Positions 24,535 through 33,700 of a DNA stretch of 44,420 bases are shown piece after piece. The notes under the pieces are model-generated. The model was given only the letters and a program-made list of their open reading frames with translations, was not told the origin of the DNA and searched no databases. Source of the stretch: Puniceicoccales bacterium (lineage in GTDB: Bacteria; Verrucomicrobiota; Verrucomicrobiia; Opitutales; JAIRKQ01). The position numbers were made by a program, and so were the translations under genes. Positions within the stretch are counted from its first letter, which is position 1; every line of letters begins with the position of its first letter. The stretch lies in contig JAISRG010000066.1 of NCBI GenBank assembly GCA_031273725.1, forward strand, positions 1 to 44,420, read 5' to 3'.

Positions 24535-25439
24535 AAAAACTTTTCCTTAGACGCCATTGTTTATTTTTTACCACCATTGCGATACTGGTAATGTGTCAGG
24601 TATTAATTGTAAAAAATTGTTTCAATGCATACCGCAATAAAATTATACAAAGGGAAAGTGTTACGGCCATAACAAATTCCCTGGCTGCCAAACAATCGAA
24701 ACTACCACATGGTCACCTAGAAAAGGAACGGCAGCTTAAAGCGGATGTAATCCAGTATAGAAAATTTGTATCGAAGAACTGGGAAAATATGTCAAAATTA
24801 GCATATGCCAACAGTTCACACACTTTGCCCCCGAATCACATAGCAGTATTTTTTGAAATATCGGATTACCTAACATGGGCACGGGAATCTTGCGATGCGC
24901 TGGGTGCAGAATTTGAACCGAGTTGTTCCTTTGGTTTTAGAGACTTTTTCGAAAAAAATGAACAACCCCTATTCAATGAAATTTATGATATTCATCGGCA
25001 ACAGGAGCAGCTAAGGTTACTCATTTCTTGCCTGCTGGAATCGCGGACTTCATACCTAAAAATTATATCCATTGAACGTGGCGATTTGCCATATTCAAAC
25101 TACTTCGAAAATGGGGACGTATTTTTACCAAATGTCCGCCAGGTAGATGGGGACAAGTCCTATCTTTACAAGATAAAGTTTACGGCCTTCACCGATTCTT
25201 TCAGAAATTTTCTCCGAAATTTGTATGAAAATGAAATTCCCGTCATCTTTAGACAAATTTCGATACATCCAAACCACACATTCAAACTGGTAAAAAATAA
25301 TCCCGATCAAATTCTGGAATGTCTTGCGTCTACATTTTCACTGGTAGTAGAATTTTTAGATATCCCTCCCGACATTGTACAGGGCAACAAAAAGAATGCG
25401 GCATTGTACAGAAAAATTTCATACGAAACTGCCCCATAG
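24531..25439 (+). CDS. Amuc_1100-like (PilO/PilN-fold) pilus-associated protein
   Basis: 302 residues: a short basic N-terminus, one membrane helix (about 11-28, LFFTTIAILVMCQVLIV), a coiled-coil stretch, then two alpha/beta regions. The order and spacing of segments (LEKERQLKADVIQYRKFV, the long helix with SCxxxxxEF, KIISIERGDLP, KIKFTAFTDSFRNFLRNLY) fit the Akkermansia Amuc_1100 protein as I remember it, which has a PilO/PilN-like fold and lies in a pilus gene cluster. Sequence identity is low, so this is a structural-type assignment. It is coupled to the PilM-like gene by a 4-base overlap. The other pilus genes (such as a PilQ secretin) are not in the window. Confidence 0.55.
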   Translation: MKKLFLRRHCLFFTTIAILVMCQVLIVKNCFNAYRNKIIQRESVTAITNSLAAKQSKLPHGHLEKERQLKADVIQYRKFVSKNWENMSKLAYANSSHTLPPNHIAVFFEISDYLTWARESCDALGAEFEPSCSFGFRDFFEKNEQPLFNEIYDIHRQQEQLRLLISCLLESRTSYLKIISIERGDLPYSNYFENGDVFLPNVRQVDGDKSYLYKIKFTAFTDSFRNFLRNLYENEIPVIFRQISIHPNHTFKLVKNNPDQILECLASTFSLVVEFLDIPPDIVQGNKKNAALYRKISYETAP

Positions 25440-25475
25440 GTTCTTCTCCGTTTTTACGCGTCTTGCGATGGAGCA

Positions 25476-26423
25476 TTACTTATTTGCGAAAAATACAACA
25501 AGCAAATATGTCATGACGAACATCAGGCCACTTTTCCTCGAAAAGATATTTTTTGTCGCGAAAACGTACCAACTTGCTACCGTTATAAAAGCAAGGGCAC
25601 AGGTTTCCATTCGAAATGATTCCTTCGCAAAATATAGAGGGTGTATGGATGTGCAAAGTCCAGTTATGAGCATCAAATTCAATAAATTTGATCCAATGAT
25701 GTTTCCGGAACAAATGTTATGGTGCCGCTGTTTCGCAGCCGTTGTAACAACAAAAATCTCAGGAGCACTTGTTCCCAGGGCCAATAGGGAAAATCCTATG
25801 AATGTTTCCGATATTTTAAAAAGGTTCGAAATTTGGTAGCAGGACGTTACTACCAAATGGGCGCCAAAAGTTAGTAAGACAATGGAAGATATGAAAATAA
25901 AGCTACTTTTTTTGGTGGACCATTCACTAAAATTTTCTTCATCCATGCATGTTTTGTCCGAATCGCTTTTAGATTTTTTTCTTAGGAAAGAAAAAAACAT
26001 GTATGCTGCAAATGTCATTAAAAAGATAGCACTTGCGTACCGTGTTACTTGGCCTCTAAAACAGCAATAGGAAAAAAACATTGTCAAAGCAAACAATAGG
26101 GGAAACTCCACCCACACTATCTTTTTATTGCATTTAAATGGGGTTACCAGGGATGCTACGCCGAACCCGAGTGCCAAATTCGAGAAATTACTGCCCACGA
26201 TGTTCCCTATGGCAATATTTGGATGGTCTTCCAGAATGGCGGTTATGGTCGATACGAGGTCTGGGGCCGCCGTTCCGATTGAAATTAAAAATATCTCAAC
26301 CATGGCTGAGTTTACGTTGAATTTACGCAGCATGTGCAAAGAGGAATCACAGAGAAATTTCGCCCCATATGTTAGACAAATGAACCCAATAATTAAAAGC
26401 AATACAACGCAAAATAACGCCAT
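25476..26423 (-). CDS. calcium/sodium antiporter (CaCA superfamily, YrbG-like)
   Basis: 315-residue integral membrane exchanger with about ten hydrophobic segments. The two inverted alpha repeats that bind the cation are clear: GTAAPDLVSTITA with GNIVGSNFSNLALG (about residues 50-90), and GTSAPEIFVVTTAA with GNIIGSNLLNLML (about 218-255). The first repeat has Asp where Glu is usual (APD for APE), a conservative change at a metal-binding position. A hydrophilic linker (KKSKSDSDKTCMDEEN) lies between the halves. It is convergent with the pilus-like genes and divergent from sufC. Confidence 0.92.
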   Translation of the reverse strand: MALFCVVLLLIIGFICLTYGAKFLCDSSLHMLRKFNVNSAMVEIFLISIGTAAPDLVSTITAILEDHPNIAIGNIVGSNFSNLALGFGVASLVTPFKCNKKIVWVEFPLLFALTMFFSYCCFRGQVTRYASAIFLMTFAAYMFFSFLRKKSKSDSDKTCMDEENFSEWSTKKSSFIFISSIVLLTFGAHLVVTSCYQISNLFKISETFIGFSLLALGTSAPEIFVVTTAAKQRHHNICSGNIIGSNLLNLMLITGLCTSIHPLYFAKESFRMETCALAFITVASWYVFATKNIFSRKSGLMFVMTYLLVVFFANK

Positions 26424-26541
26424 TGGAGAAATGTTTAAAAAATCTCACAGATTCTCAAGTATGAAAATTGCCCACTTCTTCTGTTATATCATCAAAATGG
26501 TTGTGTTTGTATTTTTAATTATTAACAATTTGCGAAAATCC

Positions 26542-27294
26542 ATGTGTGCCCTTGAAATTAAAAATTTGCGGTTGTCGGTAAACGATAACGTCGTGTTAGA
26601 TGGGTTTTCCCTAAAAATTCTTCCCGGAGAAATCCATGCTTTCATCGGGAAAAATGGGGTTGGAAAAAGTTCTCTGGCGAAAGCAATTGCTGGGCATCCG
26701 GCATATAAAATTCAACGGGGAGATGTCGTCTTAGATGGTGAGAGTATCATGGGAAAAGCACCAGATGAAATCGCGAGACAAGGATTTTTTTTGGCTTTTC
26801 AAAGCCCCATCGAACTTCCGGGAATCTCATTGGCAAACTTTATTCGTGCCGCAGTTCAATCAAGACTTCCCAAAGGTACCCCACTTAGCGGGGTGGATTT
26901 TTACAAAAGCTTATATGCCCAAATGGAGGTTTTGCAAATTGATAAGTCCTTCACTTCGCGGCCACTAAATGACGGCTTTTCGGGAGGAGAGAAGAAGCGC
27001 TGCGAAGTTTTACAAATGATGATGGTCAAACCAAAATATGCGATCCTTGACGAGACGGATAGCGGCCTTGACATTGATGCACTGAAAATTGTTGCCAATG
27101 CTGTCAATGCCATGCGCAACGATAATTTTGCGGCGATCATAATCACGCATCACAACAAACTTTTAGAATACATAAGACCAGATGTTGTCCATATTATTTC
27201 CGGTGGGAAAATTGCAATGAGCGGAGGATTGGAGCTCATTGATAGGCTGGAAAAATTTGGCTATGGATTTATTAACGATGAAAATTTACTGTAA
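26542..27294 (+). CDS. sufC: Fe-S cluster assembly ATPase SufC
   Basis: ABC-type ATPase driving the SufBC(D) scaffold for Fe-S cluster assembly. I start at 26542 (MCALEIKNLRLSV) because the in-frame codons further upstream run antisense through the antiporter gene and carry no family sequence. Walker A GKNGVGKSS is at 36-44, the Suf-specific signature NDGFSGGEKKR at 143-153, and Walker B ILDETDSGLD at 168-177. The length of 250 residues is normal. No Shine-Dalgarno sequence is evident. sufB follows after 5 bases. Confidence 0.96.
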   Translation: MCALEIKNLRLSVNDNVVLDGFSLKILPGEIHAFIGKNGVGKSSLAKAIAGHPAYKIQRGDVVLDGESIMGKAPDEIARQGFFLAFQSPIELPGISLANFIRAAVQSRLPKGTPLSGVDFYKSLYAQMEVLQIDKSFTSRPLNDGFSGGEKKRCEVLQMMMVKPKYAILDETDSGLDIDALKIVANAVNAMRNDNFAAIIITHHNKLLEYIRPDVVHIISGGKIAMSGGLELIDRLEKFGYGFINDENLL

Positions 27295-27299
27295 ACACC

Positions 27300-28697
27300 A
27301 TGGATGATTTTCACCAATCAATTGACGCGGCAAACTTTCACTATGACGTTGATTACAAATATGATGCGGGCACTGGCTTAAATGAGCAGACCATTGATTA
27401 CATTGCCAACGTTAAGAATGATGCTGATTGGATTCGAGAATTTCGGAAAACTGCGCTGAAAAAATTTCATGAAATTCCACTACCGAAATGGGTGACGAAT
27501 CGCGAAGTCCACGATTTAGATTTTTCCACGATTCGATATTATTTGGCCAATAACCAACTGCCACAAACATCTTGGGAAAAGGTTTCCCAGGATGTAAAAA
27601 CTACATTTGAACGACTTGGAGTGCCCGAAAAAGAGAGAAAATTTCTTGCCGGTGTTGAAGCCCAATTCGACAGCGAATCTGCCTATTCGCGCATGCAAGG
27701 AGAACTCAGCAAACAGGGGGTAATTTTTGTCAATTCGACGGAAGGGTTAAATAAATTTCCGGAAATATTTCGAAAATATTTCGGGACGGTTGTTCCAATT
27801 GCAGACAACAAATTCAGTGCTTTGAATAGTGCTGTTTTCAGCGGTGGTAGCTTCATTTATATCCCTAAAAATATCCAAGTAAAACAACCGTTGCAGGCGT
27901 ATTTTCGCATAAATTCAGAACGGTTTGGACAATTTGAGCGTACTTTAATTATCGTTGATGAGGGTGCGGAAGTGACATATTTGGAAGGGTGTACCGCTCC
28001 AAAATTTGAAACGTCGACGCTGCATTCCGCCGTCGTGGAAATTGTCGCCCTAAAAAATGCGAAAATTCAGTATATTACCGTACAAAACTGGTCGAACAAT
28101 GTTTTCAATTTGGTGACCAAACGTGGTATCGCCCATGAAAATGCGGAGATTAAGTGGATTGATTGCAATATTGGTTCCCGTCTGACGATGAAATACCCAG
28201 CGATTTACCTAAAAGGGAAACATGCCAGGGGCGAAGTTTTGTCCATAGCGGTTGCCTCCGATGGCCAAATCCAAGATACCGGCGCAAAAATGATACACCT
28301 TGCCGATAACACTTCGTCGAATATTGTATCAAAATCCGTTTCTTTTGGCGGAGGCATGGCATCCTACCGGGGGGTGGTCAATATTTCAAAGGATTTGAAG
28401 GGTTGCAAAAACAACACCGTCTGCGATGCACTTTTAATAAACCCAACCAGCAAAACCGCTACTTTCCCTAAAATCGATGTCACTGGCAATGGAAATGTCG
28501 TCCAACACGAGGCCAGTGTGTCAAAAATCAGTGAGGAACAAATTTTCTACATGCAGCAACGTGGTATTTCAGAGGCCCAGGCAATGAGTCTAAGTGTTAA
28601 CGGTTTCATCAATGATTTGGTGCGCGAATTTCCAATGGAATATAGCGTCGAAATGAAACGCCTAATCGAGATGCAAACGGAAAAAGCAATCGGATAA
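27300..28697 (+). CDS. sufB: Fe-S cluster assembly scaffold SufB
   Basis: Scaffold on which [Fe-S] clusters are built, working with SufC; it supplies clusters to proteins such as IspH. 465 residues. Conserved segments include SAVFSGGSFIYIPKNIQVKQ, EGCTAPKFETSTLHSAVVEI and the C-terminal SVSKISEEQIFYMQQRGISE. The beta-helix core is complete. The usual downstream sufD, sufS and sufU are absent: the next gene is convergent and its stop codon abuts this one with no spacer. Confidence 0.96.
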   Translation: MDDFHQSIDAANFHYDVDYKYDAGTGLNEQTIDYIANVKNDADWIREFRKTALKKFHEIPLPKWVTNREVHDLDFSTIRYYLANNQLPQTSWEKVSQDVKTTFERLGVPEKERKFLAGVEAQFDSESAYSRMQGELSKQGVIFVNSTEGLNKFPEIFRKYFGTVVPIADNKFSALNSAVFSGGSFIYIPKNIQVKQPLQAYFRINSERFGQFERTLIIVDEGAEVTYLEGCTAPKFETSTLHSAVVEIVALKNAKIQYITVQNWSNNVFNLVTKRGIAHENAEIKWIDCNIGSRLTMKYPAIYLKGKHARGEVLSIAVASDGQIQDTGAKMIHLADNTSSNIVSKSVSFGGGMASYRGVVNISKDLKGCKNNTVCDALLINPTSKTATFPKIDVTGNGNVVQHEASVSKISEEQIFYMQQRGISEAQAMSLSVNGFINDLVREFPMEYSVEMKRLIEMQTEKAIG

Positions 28698-30617
28698 TTA
28701 ATAGCCGCGGTTTTTTCCATCGCATTGCATTAACACCAGTTGGATAGCTTTGAAAACGGAGTCTATGCTAACATCTTCCGTATTGAAACCACCATTTTCG
28801 GGACAACTATCGGGCATGACAATTATTTTATTAGACTCATATATCGGTCCAGTAACAAGGGGATTGGTGACACCGTATATGCAAACCAATGGACAACCGA
28901 ACATGTTTGCAAGATGCATCCCACCCGTATCAATTGCAACGACCAAGTCATCCCTCTGCATATAACTTGCCAATTCGAGCAGTGTTGTTTTTCCGGCTAA
29001 ATTTGAAATATTTTCCCGGTCAAGGAAAAGAGAAACTTCATCTACAAACATTGCATCGGCCTTTGTTCCATACAAATTTATATGCACATCTTCATATGCC
29101 CCACAGACCATTTCGATTAGAATTCTCCAAAATTTTACAGGCCAGCGTTTGCGTGGAGTATTGACGGAACCACACACCATTCCAATTAGATACCTGCTCT
29201 TTGAAACAACTTCCATATTCGTACAAAGTTTGAATGGGGAAAGTTTACTTTCACATTCGATCCCAGCCTCATTCAGGGCATTCTCCCATAATTTTGTCTG
29301 GTGTAAAAATTCAGCATCGGCACTATTTTCATACAAGTTGTTGATGAAAATTCTCCTATAAAATCTATTTTTAGTGTCCGCCCCTATCCTTTTGGGTGCT
29401 CCCATTAAAACCGCCTCGATGTCGCCACGCAATGAATTAACAAGCGAAATATGGACATCGGGATATGGGTAAACATCTCTAATCTTTAAGATATTAAGAA
29501 AATATTTTAAATCTTTTGGAGGCAATTGAATTACTTTGTCGGCAATTTTTAATTTAACAAGGAAATCCACAAATTGTTCCTGGCAGATCAAAATTAGTTC
29601 CGTGTCGGGATAGTAATTTTTTAATGTGCGTAGTACGGCTACCGCCATGGCGATATCCCCTAACCAATTGGGCATGCGTACCGTAATGCGAAAGTTTATT
29701 ACCTCTTCCGGGTTGATTTTTAGGTACTTTTGAGACTGTGGCAACCATTCGCATCTTCTCCGTTTCACCAAGTTTTTTGGGCCATAGGTTGCAACTTTCC
29801 ACCTATCATGGGCCCACAGCCAGTCGGAGCAGATATTTTCATTTCCCGTTAAAAGTTCTTCCAAGTGTTTATTCGCAGCGAACAGGATCGTCTTGGGGTC
29901 ATTTTCATCAAAATTTAGTTTCTTGATCTTAATTTTTGCTTTCCAAAAACCAACCCTCATTGGGTATAGAAAATAAACGGGAACTTTAAACTTTTGATAT
30001 AGCAAGGCTGGCAGGTCCGTCGATGCAATTATCCGGTTGAAAAACATCATGCGATAGCCGCTATCGCCGGCATTTTGGTCAAATAGCAATGACACAATTC
30101 CCTTGTTTTTTAGAATCTGCATCGCTTCAAATATTCCCTTTTTTCTGGAAATCAATTTCATCCCACCTCCCTCGCGGGTGTGTCTCATAAACTTTTCCAA
30201 CGATGGATTGTCAAATGGTCGATAAATTACGCCCACCTCTGGCCAATCAACGCCATCTACAATTTTGGGCAAAAGTGTCATGGTCTCCATTAGGGTAAAG
30301 TGGGGAACCAGAATGATTGCCCCATGTCCTCCGGTCAAAATTTGATTGGCAACCCTTTTATATTCTTCGCTCAGTTTAAAATCCGATTTTATTCTTTTCT
30401 TACTGAGAAAATTTCCAGCGATACTCAATAGGCCAAGTTCTATGAGCCGGAAAAAGTTTTCCCGGCAAACTTTTCTACGCCACGGCGCACTCCGATTAGG
30501 AAAAGCGTAATGTAGATTTGACAACACAAGCCGTCTGCGGGAAGGCATTACGAACATGGTAATGCTACCACAGATGATGCACAGTAACCGAATAATACAC
30601 TTGGGCATATGCGCCAA
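28698..30617 (-). CDS. fusion of lipid A acyltransferase (LpxL/HtrB-like) and GT9 heptosyltransferase-like domain
   Basis: 639 residues with two enzyme domains. Residues 1-~290 are a lysophospholipid/lipid A acyltransferase: RRRLVLSNLHYAFP near 27-40, catalytic HX4E (HFTLME, His106-Glu111), and the LpxL-type end WLWAHDRWK (267-275). Residues ~308-639 are a glycosyltransferase family 9 domain: RMPNWLGDIAMAVAVLRTLK (314-333), SLRGDIEAVLMGAPKRIG, then DTGGMHLANMFGCPLVCIYG and NPLVTGP near the end. Both halves keep their motifs, so one polypeptide could acylate lipid A and add core sugars at the inner membrane. It lies 180 bases after rpoC on the same strand. Confidence 0.9.
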   Translation of the reverse strand: MAHMPKCIIRLLCIICGSITMFVMPSRRRLVLSNLHYAFPNRSAPWRRKVCRENFFRLIELGLLSIAGNFLSKKRIKSDFKLSEEYKRVANQILTGGHGAIILVPHFTLMETMTLLPKIVDGVDWPEVGVIYRPFDNPSLEKFMRHTREGGGMKLISRKKGIFEAMQILKNKGIVSLLFDQNAGDSGYRMMFFNRIIASTDLPALLYQKFKVPVYFLYPMRVGFWKAKIKIKKLNFDENDPKTILFAANKHLEELLTGNENICSDWLWAHDRWKVATYGPKNLVKRRRCEWLPQSQKYLKINPEEVINFRITVRMPNWLGDIAMAVAVLRTLKNYYPDTELILICQEQFVDFLVKLKIADKVIQLPPKDLKYFLNILKIRDVYPYPDVHISLVNSLRGDIEAVLMGAPKRIGADTKNRFYRRIFINNLYENSADAEFLHQTKLWENALNEAGIECESKLSPFKLCTNMEVVSKSRYLIGMVCGSVNTPRKRWPVKFWRILIEMVCGAYEDVHINLYGTKADAMFVDEVSLFLDRENISNLAGKTTLLELASYMQRDDLVVAIDTGGMHLANMFGCPLVCIYGVTNPLVTGPIYESNKIIVMPDSCPENGGFNTEDVSIDSVFKAIQLVLMQCDGKNRGY

Positions 30618-30797
30618 CAGATATCCAAATATGACTAAAATGTGGTATAGCGTAATTTATCCTTTCAGAACCAATAAAATTAATCTACGAAACATATTGA
30701 TCGAAAAAGGAAACATGTCCATGCAAAGATAAAGAGATATGCAAGAATTTTCCTACACATCCCATGTACCAGTGACTTTTTATGGATCGCGATTCCT

Positions 30798-33700
30798 TTA
30801 GAATCCTTCTCCCGACAATTCTTCCCTCGGTACCAAATGTTTTACTTTGAGATAACGGTATTCCGGTAACCCGGTGCCCGCAGGAATCAGATGTCCCATG
30901 ATAACATTTTCCTTAAATCCTCTCAAAAGATCGTATTTCCCGAGGGTAGCAGCTTCCGTTAAAACCTTGGTCGTTTCTTGGAATGACGCTGCAGCAATGA
31001 AACTATCTGTTTCTATGGACGACTTTGTTATGCCCATCAAAATTGGCTCACAGGTGGCGGGCTCTCCTCCGGCATCTATGATTTTTTTATTCTCAGCCAT
31101 AAACGAGTCGCGGCTGACCTGCTCACCCCAGAAAAAGTCAGAATCTCCCGGTTCCAGTACCCGTACTTTTTTTAGCATGCATGCGACAATAATTTCTATG
31201 TGCTTATCGTTGATGACAACACCCTGCAGCCTATAGACCTTTTGAATTTCGGAAACCAAATATTCCTGTAGGCTCGATGGGCCCAAAATGCTCAATATTT
31301 CATGGGGATCCGGAGATCCATCCGTCAAACTTTGACCCTTATTTATAAAGTCGCCTTCGTGGACAATGATATGTTTTCCACTGGCGATCAAATGCTCTTG
31401 CCTTTCGCCAGTTTCACTGTCAGTGATAAAAACACGACGCTTATTACGCAAAATTCCACCAAAAGATACGATGCCATCCGACTTTGCCATCTCCGCGACA
31501 TCCTTCGGGCATCTTGCTTCGAATAATTCGGCAATCCTCGGCAATCCACCGGTAATGTCTTGGGTCTTAGAAGCAGAACGGGAAGTTTTTGCCAACAATG
31601 CTCCGGCCTGGACCTCATTGCCACTGCTTACGATGACTTGGGCACCGGTCGGAATAGAATACGTAGCAATGACTTTGTCGGATGGCAATCCTTGATCATT
31701 GACACCAGCCAAGATTTCAATCATTGGGGTTAGATCATCCTTATGTTCGATGACAATGGTGGTTATGCGGCCAGTTGCAACATCAACATCCCGCTTAACT
31801 GTCACTCCAGGAATCATGTCTTTGAAGTTTATGATACCTGGTTTTTCTGACAAAATCGGCATATTATGCGGATCCCACATAACAATCAAACCACCTTTTT
31901 CAATCTTTGCACCATCGGCAACATAGAGTAAGGCGCCGGGGACGATGGAATAGGTCTCCAGTTCATGGCCCTCGGAATCAACGATTTGAATAAATCCTGT
32001 TTTGTTCAATACAATATTTGCATTTTCGAGGGTTGTAACCATCCTCAGACCATTAAATTTGATAAAACCAGAGTGCCGAGCACGATATTCCGAACTCTTC
32101 AAGACCTGGCTGGCAACACCACCGACGTGGAAAGTCCTCAATGTTAGCTGGGTTCCCGGCTCACCGATGGACTGGGCAGCGATTACTCCTACGGCAGTCC
32201 CCCGCTCGACTATGCTGTTCGTAGCTGGATTAATCCCATAGGCTTTGGCGGGAATCGTGCTCCTGGACATATGTGTCAGCGGTGACATGATTTTTACGCG
32301 TTCGATGCCACATTCTTCTATGCGTTTGGCGATATCCGCCGTTATCAGCTCACCGGATGCGACTATTATTTCATCTGGATCGAGCAAATTTCTTACATCC
32401 TCGCTCGAACAACGCCCAATGATTCTATCTGCTAGGCTAACGATTTCATCATCGCCCTCCAAAATTGCCGATTTCCATATCCCGTTCCTATTGCCATCGT
32501 CGTTGTCCTCTATCACACAATCCATGGCAACATCGCACAATTTGCGCGTTAGGTATCCAGCATCGGCCGTTTTAAGGGCAGTGTCGGCCAAACCTTTCCT
32601 GGCACCGTGCGTGGAACTGAAATATTCCAAGACAGATAAACCTTCCCGAAAGGATGACAAAATTGGCTGTTCAATAATTTCCCCCGATGGTTTTGCCATG
32701 AGACCACGCATACCACATAGCTGGCGAACTTGCTGACGATTGCCGCGGGCACCGGAATCCATCATCAGGAACATCGAATTTACATCACTTGATCCACCAT
32801 TTTTGGACAACGATTCGAATGCCATTTGGGCGATATCATCGGTAGCCGTGGTCCAAATATCAACTATTTTATTATAACGCTCGCCGGAAGTAATTATTCC
32901 TCTCTTATGTTGCGCTTCCACATCTGCAATTTTCTTCTTGGCGGCGACAATTACATTCTGCTTATTGTCTGGAATTATCATGTCCCCGATCCCAATGGAT
33001 AAGCCAGCATTTGTGGCCTCTTTGAACCCAAGATCTTTCAACCTATCCAGGGTTTTTACGGCAACCTCTTGGCCGGCCACTTTGTACGTATTGAGAACAA
33101 GATCACCCAGTTTTCCTTTGGCTACTGGAGAATTGACAAATCCAAGGGCCCGTGGGAAGATGCTGTTAAAAATTATCCGGCCGAGCGTAGTTTCTATGAC
33201 CTTCGCATTCGGGTTACCATAGCGGGTATTCTGTTTGTAGTCAGGATTTACGTAGCGTACCCTGTCATGTTTTTTCAAAATGCTTTCCGTATCTATGCGC
33301 AATGCCTCTTCGATACTAGATATTAATGGCAAAGTCGCTTCCGGATCTTTCTTTGTCATAGAGTCGATCGTTAGGTAGTAGCACCCAAGGACGATATCTT
33401 GGGAAGGGACCAATACGGGTTTTCCACTCGACGGAGAAAAAATGTTTTTCGAAGCCAGCATTAGCATCCTCGCTTCCATCACGGCTTCTAGGGATAGCGG
33501 CACGTGCACAGCCATTTGGTCACCATCGAAGTCAGCATTGAAAGCCGAACATACCAGCGGATGCAACCGTATGGCATCACCTTCTATTAGAAGCGGTTCG
33601 AATGCCTGAATCGACAACCTATGGAGGGTAGGCGCACGATTTAGCAGTATGGGATGGTCTCGGGTAACTTCCTCCAAAATATCCCAAACTTCGGGTGCCT

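Noticed and set aside
25319..26070. Plus-strand frames opposite the antiporter gene
   Set aside because: They are antisense shadows of a gene with clear alpha-repeat motifs.
26128..26541. N-terminal extension of sufC
   Set aside because: It runs antisense through the antiporter gene and carries no SufC-like sequence; the family start is at 26542.
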